Below are positions 60,054 to 64,000 of a stretch of DNA of 64,000 nucleotides, piece by piece (position 1 is the first letter of the stretch; every line of letters starts with the position of its first letter). The notes below the pieces were generated by a model that was given only the letters and a program-made list of their open reading frames with translations, was not told where the DNA came from and ran no database searches. This DNA comes from Litorimonas sp963972195 (GTDB taxonomy: Bacteria; Pseudomonadota; Alphaproteobacteria; Caulobacterales; Maricaulaceae), in contig CAXATH010000006.1 of the NCBI GenBank assembly GCA_963972195.1, positions 62,001-126,000 on the forward strand, read 5' to 3'. The position numbers and the translations under genes are program-made.

Positions 60054-61540
60054 CAACCAACACGCTCTTTAATTGTTTTCTCCGTCACAGAGCCGACAGG
60101 CAGGACGCGAGGTTCGAACAATCCGCTTGGAAGTGGAATGTTTCGACACACTATCTCGTCCAGGCATTGCGGGCGGATACCGGTTGAACGAAATTCTCCA
60201 ATTACTTCATGTTTTGGGCCTGTCCCTGTACGGGTATAATTAAAGATTTCCTGCATCTGGATAATAGCGCCCTCCATTCCGGTAACTTCGGCAATGGAGG
60301 TTATTTTACGTTGTCCGTCTGACAATCTCTGCGCCTGGACTATCAGCCCTACCGCAGACGCAATCTGGCCGGCGACGGCTTCCGGCGTGATTTTCATATC
60401 TCCCATCGCCACCATTTGCTCCAGGCGCGTAATCGCATCTCTCGGCGTATTGGCATGGAGCGTCGCCATAGACCCTTCGTGCCCAGTATTCATGGCTTGG
60501 AGCATGTCAAAAGCTTCTTCACCCCTGACTTCGCCCAGAATCACTCTATCCGGACGCATCCGCAGGGCATTTTTCACCAGACCGCGCTGGCGGATTTCTC
60601 CCTTCCCCTCGATATTGGGAGGGCGGGTTTCCATACGGGCAACATGGGGCTGCTGAAGTTGAAGTTCTGCCGCGTCTTCAATCGTGATGAGGCGCTCTTT
60701 ATGAGAAATTGACTGACTGAGGGCGTTAAGCAGTGTAGTTTTCCCTGATCCGGTTCCGCCGGAGATTAATATCGTGACACGCGCTTTACAGGCCGCCCAA
60801 AGAAACTGAGCCACCTCATCCGGAATGGCCCCAAATTCCACCAACTTGTCCAGCGTGAGCGGGCTTTTTGAGAATTTTCGGATCGAGACAAGAGGGCCGT
60901 CAACCGCAATAGGCGCAATCGCTACATTCACCCGGCTGCCATCCAAAAGCCGGGCATCACAAAGGGGCTGACTCTCATCCACACGACGCCCGACCTGCGC
61001 CACAATCCGGTTGATTATCCTGAGAAGGTGAGGCTCTGAAGCGAATTGAACCTCCGACATTTCCAGCTCTCCGCCAACTTCGATATAAACTTGTTGATGG
61101 CCATTTATCAGAATATCTGAGATGGATTCATCGGACAAAAGGGGCTCCAATGGCCCTAATCCGGTCATTTCGTCAAAGATGCCGTTGGCGAGAACGTTCA
61201 ATTCTTCCTTGTTAAGTTTAAGCTTTTCTTCCGCTGCCAAAGTTTTGACAATCTCGACAACTTTACTCTTATTCGGCGTCCCGTCTGAATCATCCAAAGC
61301 GGCTAAATCAAACTCATCAATTAGACGGCTATGAAGTTTCAGCTTAATATCAATTAGGGGGTCGCGAGCCTTCTTTTCCGGTTCAGGGTCAGCTTCGGGT
61401 TCGGGCTTGGCCGCCTGAACTGGTTGCTTATCCACCGCATCAGCTACGCGTTCAATGAGGGTCTCTGGTCCCTGATTTGATATTGGAGGCTGAAAGGGTT
61501 CAGACTGATCTTGTTTCAAAAATGATGAAAAACGTCCCAT
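60053..61540 (-). CDS. cpaF: Tad pilus assembly ATPase CpaF/TadA
   Basis: 495 residues. N-terminal disordered region, then the type IV secretion/pilus ATPase domain: Walker A ISGGTGSGKTTLLNALSQSI, Asp box ITIEDAAELQL, RMRPDRVILGEVRGEEAFDM (Walker B region) and TGHEGSMATLHANTPRDAIT (His box). Drives pilus assembly and retraction in Caulobacter. The start is the ATG at 61540 rather than the TTG at 61558. Confidence 0.95.
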   Translation of the reverse strand: MGRFSSFLKQDQSEPFQPPISNQGPETLIERVADAVDKQPVQAAKPEPEADPEPEKKARDPLIDIKLKLHSRLIDEFDLAALDDSDGTPNKSKVVEIVKTLAAEEKLKLNKEELNVLANGIFDEMTGLGPLEPLLSDESISDILINGHQQVYIEVGGELEMSEVQFASEPHLLRIINRIVAQVGRRVDESQPLCDARLLDGSRVNVAIAPIAVDGPLVSIRKFSKSPLTLDKLVEFGAIPDEVAQFLWAACKARVTILISGGTGSGKTTLLNALSQSISHKERLITIEDAAELQLQQPHVARMETRPPNIEGKGEIRQRGLVKNALRMRPDRVILGEVRGEEAFDMLQAMNTGHEGSMATLHANTPRDAITRLEQMVAMGDMKITPEAVAGQIASAVGLIVQAQRLSDGQRKITSIAEVTGMEGAIIQMQEIFNYTRTGTGPKHEVIGEFRSTGIRPQCLDEIVCRNIPLPSGLFEPRVLPVGSVTEKTIKERVG

Positions 61541-61634
61541 AGTGACCCGATACCTCAAACGAAAAATTCGTGATATCCGTCATAAAACAGAGAATTAAAA
61601 TTGGCGTTAGCCGATAGGGTTAAGTGCGGTTTAA

Positions 61635-62669
61635 CTAAGCTGTCTTTTTCAATTTCTCTATGTCTGTCTTATCATCTGTTGCGGTACGAATAAAAATGTC
61701 TTCAATCAGTCTCCGGCAGTCTTTTGAATACCGACTGCCCTTACGAATATGACCTACAGGTTCTCCGCAATTGACCGCTTCATGAACATTTTGCGGATCA
61801 TTACATATCGTTCCAAAGACCTCACATTGGAGTGCTTTTTTAGCATCAGCAAGACGCAAATTGTTCCCAAGCGCCCGCCTTTCATATTTACTCAAAATTA
61901 TGTCGCAGGAATTCTTGTTCTCCAGCATTTCGCCAATCTGTGCGCGTTTGCTGCGAGCAGAATACAGACAGGGAATTGTCGTGTCGGTTAAGAGCCCCAC
62001 GAAGTCCGATCCCCCCAATGCGGCCAAACTCCACCCTTGCCATTGGACTGGCAGGTTAAGAATAATATGGGGGAACATTTCACAAGCCGCTTCCAGTAAC
62101 CTAACAACGGCATAAGGATTTATTTTAGAGTTCGCTCCAATCATATTAGGGGTCGCCAAGACGGAAATACCGCTTTTGTGAGAAGTCATCAGAGAACGGG
62201 TCAGGTCGGCATCTATCCTTGCTATATCCTGGGACAAGTCTTCGAGACGCAGACCTGGCTCAATATCCAGATGATGAATTACGCTTCCGGTTTCAAAGTC
62301 CAAATCGATCAGACATACTTGTTCTGCGCCGACCCGTTCGGATTGACTTCGAAGCCCAGAGTGGCTTTTTGCCAAATGATACGCCGCTTCTACGGCTAAG
62401 GATGTCGTTCCGCACCCCCCCTTTGCTCCCATAAATGTCCAGCATTGAGACTTTGCATTCGCGGAATGTTCGGCAGCCAAACTTTTGTTTTCATTTATAC
62501 TATAGGATGAGGTTACTTTGGTCTCGGGACTGCGTTGAGGCTCAGAACACTGAACTTTATTTTCTTGCCACAAATCACAGGGAGGCATCACCAGAGACTC
62601 TTTAGCCTCTTTGGCGTTTTCTTCCCAAACTTCCCGTGGGTCATCTTTTCTTCTCGAAAACATCTTCAT
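61635..62669 (-). CDS. cpaE: CpaE/TadZ-like ATPase of the Tad cluster
   Basis: 344 residues with a variant MinD/ParA Walker A: WTFMGAKGGCGTTSLAVEAA, followed by QVCLIDLDFETGSVIHHLDI and GISVLATPNMIGANSK. CpaE/TadZ places the pilus at the pole. An N-terminal extension of about 75 residues lacks the usual receiver-like fold as judged by eye. GAGGG precedes the ATG. It is 94 bases upstream of cpaF. Confidence 0.9.
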   Translation of the reverse strand: MKMFSRRKDDPREVWEENAKEAKESLVMPPCDLWQENKVQCSEPQRSPETKVTSSYSINENKSLAAEHSANAKSQCWTFMGAKGGCGTTSLAVEAAYHLAKSHSGLRSQSERVGAEQVCLIDLDFETGSVIHHLDIEPGLRLEDLSQDIARIDADLTRSLMTSHKSGISVLATPNMIGANSKINPYAVVRLLEAACEMFPHIILNLPVQWQGWSLAALGGSDFVGLLTDTTIPCLYSARSKRAQIGEMLENKNSCDIILSKYERRALGNNLRLADAKKALQCEVFGTICNDPQNVHEAVNCGEPVGHIRKGSRYSKDCRRLIEDIFIRTATDDKTDIEKLKKTA

Positions 62670-62681
62670 AACACCCTCATC

Positions 62682-63299
62682 TCACGTCTCACTGCGCAAA
62701 TCTTCGCTCATCGCACTTACGCTGACAGGGGGAATTTTTGTAAAACGCCCAGGTAGAAAAGCGTCGAGAAAGACGAAATTAAAATCTAAGTCTTTAATTG
62801 TGACCGTAATCAAGGGCGCGGGATGGCCAGGTTCACCCGCATACCCGAGACCGGATGCGATGTATGATATATCCATATTTTCACGACCAATATTCGAAAC
62901 GATATCGCAAATACCGCGCCGCTCCGGGGTCGTTGGAGAACAAACGCCATCCCCGTCAGGACCAAATATAATATAATCTAGCGCAACTTGATTAAATTGC
63001 CCCCCGCTACAGCTTGCCGTTTCACCTGAACAATGTCTCTCATAATAAGGAAACGGATCGCCAACCTCGGCGCCGTTTTCGAGGCCAGTCATAACTCTCA
63101 AATCCTCCGCAACAGGATATGAAGTGGCCGCAAGGCGAGCGCCGAAACGAGCGGACTGTTGTGCGGAATTCCATTGCCAAAAAGCCAAACTGCATTCAAC
63201 AACGCCGGCCGTCAAAACTATCAATATTGTGATAATAAGAGACGTCTCGACAGTTACACTGCCCTGTTCTGATTTTTGATAACGCTTGAAGAAACTCAT
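62682..63299 (-). CDS. TadE/TadF-like minor pilin
   Basis: 205 residues: type-IV-pilin-like basic start (SFFKRYQKSEQGSVTVETSL) with membrane helix (about 19-41, IITILIVLTAGVVECSLAFW), then a periplasmic domain with Cys pair (RHCSGETASCSGG). TadE-like proteins are minor pseudopilins. The ATG overlaps the upstream gene by 4 bases (ATGA). Confidence 0.85.
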   Translation of the reverse strand: MSFFKRYQKSEQGSVTVETSLIITILIVLTAGVVECSLAFWQWNSAQQSARFGARLAATSYPVAEDLRVMTGLENGAEVGDPFPYYERHCSGETASCSGGQFNQVALDYIIFGPDGDGVCSPTTPERRGICDIVSNIGRENMDISYIASGLGYAGEPGHPAPLITVTIKDLDFNFVFLDAFLPGRFTKIPPVSVSAMSEDLRSET

Positions 63300-63775
63300 A
63301 GAGCCGCTCCTATCAATCTTATTTCATATTGACCTGCGATAGACAGTTTCCCGCCGGTAACAATTTTGAGAATGCCAATCCCCTTATATTCTGTCGTACC
63401 GGATAAATTGACGATCCTAACATTATCTCCTCCGCGGTAATCTCGCAGACCATCTGTTTCGGGATTGGGAACGTCCCGATAAGTTATAAGAATATCTGAC
63501 GGCGTCATACCTCTGATATAAGGCGAGGCATTGGGATCAAACTTGCCGCTAATGGCTATACGTTTTGCTCGGTTCTCTAAAGCTTCAGGATTCACCGTTC
63601 TGGAAAGGTAATTTCCGGCTGTGCCCAACCCTGTCCTCAACTGATGCGTTTGCATCATCAAAATGGATGTATCAACAACGCCGAACCCAATCACCGTCAG
63701 CATAGGAAATAGCAGGGCCCCTTCTATCGCGGCAATCCCGTCTTCCTTTTGATAAAATTTTAACAACAATCTCAT
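63296..63775 (-). CDS. TadE-like pseudopilin
   Basis: 159 residues: KFYQKEDGIAAIEGALLFPM with the pilin-like Glu and a helix (about 13-38), then a short periplasmic domain (TLGLGTAGNYLSRTV-like). A second, shorter TadE family member. Its ATG overlaps the stop of the TadG-like gene by one base (TAATG). Confidence 0.85.
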   Translation of the reverse strand: MRLLLKFYQKEDGIAAIEGALLFPMLTVIGFGVVDTSILMMQTHQLRTGLGTAGNYLSRTVNPEALENRAKRIAISGKFDPNASPYIRGMTPSDILITYRDVPNPETDGLRDYRGGDNVRIVNLSGTTEYKGIGILKIVTGGKLSIAGQYEIRLIGAAL

Positions 63776-64000
63776 TAGCGGGCTAAAGCAATTTGCTCAT
63801 TAGAAGTTGAGTCTTCATCTTGTCCGACCGGACCAATAATTTCCCCCCAAAGGACATTGTCTTTCCCTGACCCCATGGGTTGGGTCAGAAATACTTTGAT
63901 AAAAGTCTCGACAGGCAGTGGATCACCGCGGCCATTCATAGAGAGTCCACTCGCAACGGCTGCGCCGCAATTAATGAGGGCGGCTTTGATAACCCTTCGA
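63775..64000 (-). CDS. TadG-like protein, C-terminal fragment
   Basis: Only the last 74 residues are in the window; the gene continues past base 64000. The frame starts within RRVIKAALINCGAAVASG and reads VETFIKVFLTQPMGSG, WGEIIGPVGQDED and NEQIALAR before TAA. The FLTQPM stretch and IIGPVGQDED fit the C-terminus of Flp pilus assembly proteins with a TadG-type domain. It overlaps the TadE-like ATG by one base, in the same operon. Confidence 0.75.
   Translation of the reverse strand, partial: RRVIKAALINCGAAVASGLSMNGRGDPLPVETFIKVFLTQPMGSGKDNVLWGEIIGPVGQDEDSTSNEQIALAR

Overview
The window looks like a chromosome segment of a marine-type alphaproteobacterium, probably near the Hyphomonadales/Maricaulales (Hyphomonas, Robiginitomaculum and relatives). 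This placement is an inference from gene content: a TIGR02301 protein beside a Nudix gene, a DUF1499 protein, an xseB/ispA/dxs block, a CIO-type bd oxidase with a DUF2474-like subunit, a Tad pilus cluster, and a large TonB-dependent receptor beside a TtpC-type TonB cluster. GC content is near 50% by eye (not counted). No ribosomal RNA, phage, transposase or CRISPR array was seen. One tRNA (Gln, anticodon UUG) is present.

Layout. 1-1062: the 3' part of an oligopeptidase B gene. 1106-8862 (minus): a nine-gene energy-transduction cluster. In transcription order it has two DUF3450 periplasmic proteins, a TtpC-like fused MotA/TolQ/ExbB protein, ExbB, two ExbD, TonB, a TPR protein and, after a terminator, a second TonB. 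9148-9221: tRNA-Gln. 9439-11196: SppA. 11854-15060 (minus): a 1068-residue TonB-dependent receptor, a plausible client of the cluster. 15371-20885: a secreted protein, an ATP-grasp protein, a metallo-beta-lactamase-fold hydrolase, DUF1499, a membrane protein, PdxH, a mini J-protein and an OmpA-like lipoprotein. 21029-25819: AroC, a PilZ-like membrane protein, a DUF6090-like protein, an NTF2-like lipoprotein and an HSL-family esterase. 25975-29220: three exported glycine-zipper proteins. 29275-36634 (minus): M28 peptidase, Dxs, IspA, a palindromic element plus a DUF559 endonuclease wedged between ispA and xseB, a histidine phosphatase and LepB. 36741-45161: YceI, TsaC, an FAD-linked oxidase, YaaA, YihY, an SRAP protein, Nudix, TIGR02301, META and PyrC. 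45173-47837 (minus): the bd oxidase including a 54-residue DUF2474-like subunit. 48135-53923: the complete four-gene ligase-associated DNA-repair set, split into two divergent pairs. 54284-56718: a small Cys-containing exported protein and a TonB-dependent receptor with a His/Asp-rich N-terminus, possibly for metal uptake. 57293-64000 (minus): a Tad/Flp pilus cluster (TadD, TadC, TadB, CpaF, CpaE/TadZ, two TadE-like proteins and the C-terminus of a TadG-like protein) running off the end.

How the parts connect. The TonB cluster would power outer-membrane receptors such as those at 11854 and 54682. The repair set joins a nuclease, ligase, Lhr-type helicase and phosphoesterase. The Tad genes encode the inner-membrane motor and minor pilins of an adhesive pilus; prepilin, peptidase and secretin lie outside. 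The most unusual structures are the paralogue-rich TonB cluster with an internal hairpin, the DUF559/palindrome insertion that appears to supply the ribosome-binding site of ispA, the glycine-zipper trio with a five-fold 31-residue cysteine repeat, and a CydA with a long hydrophilic tail.
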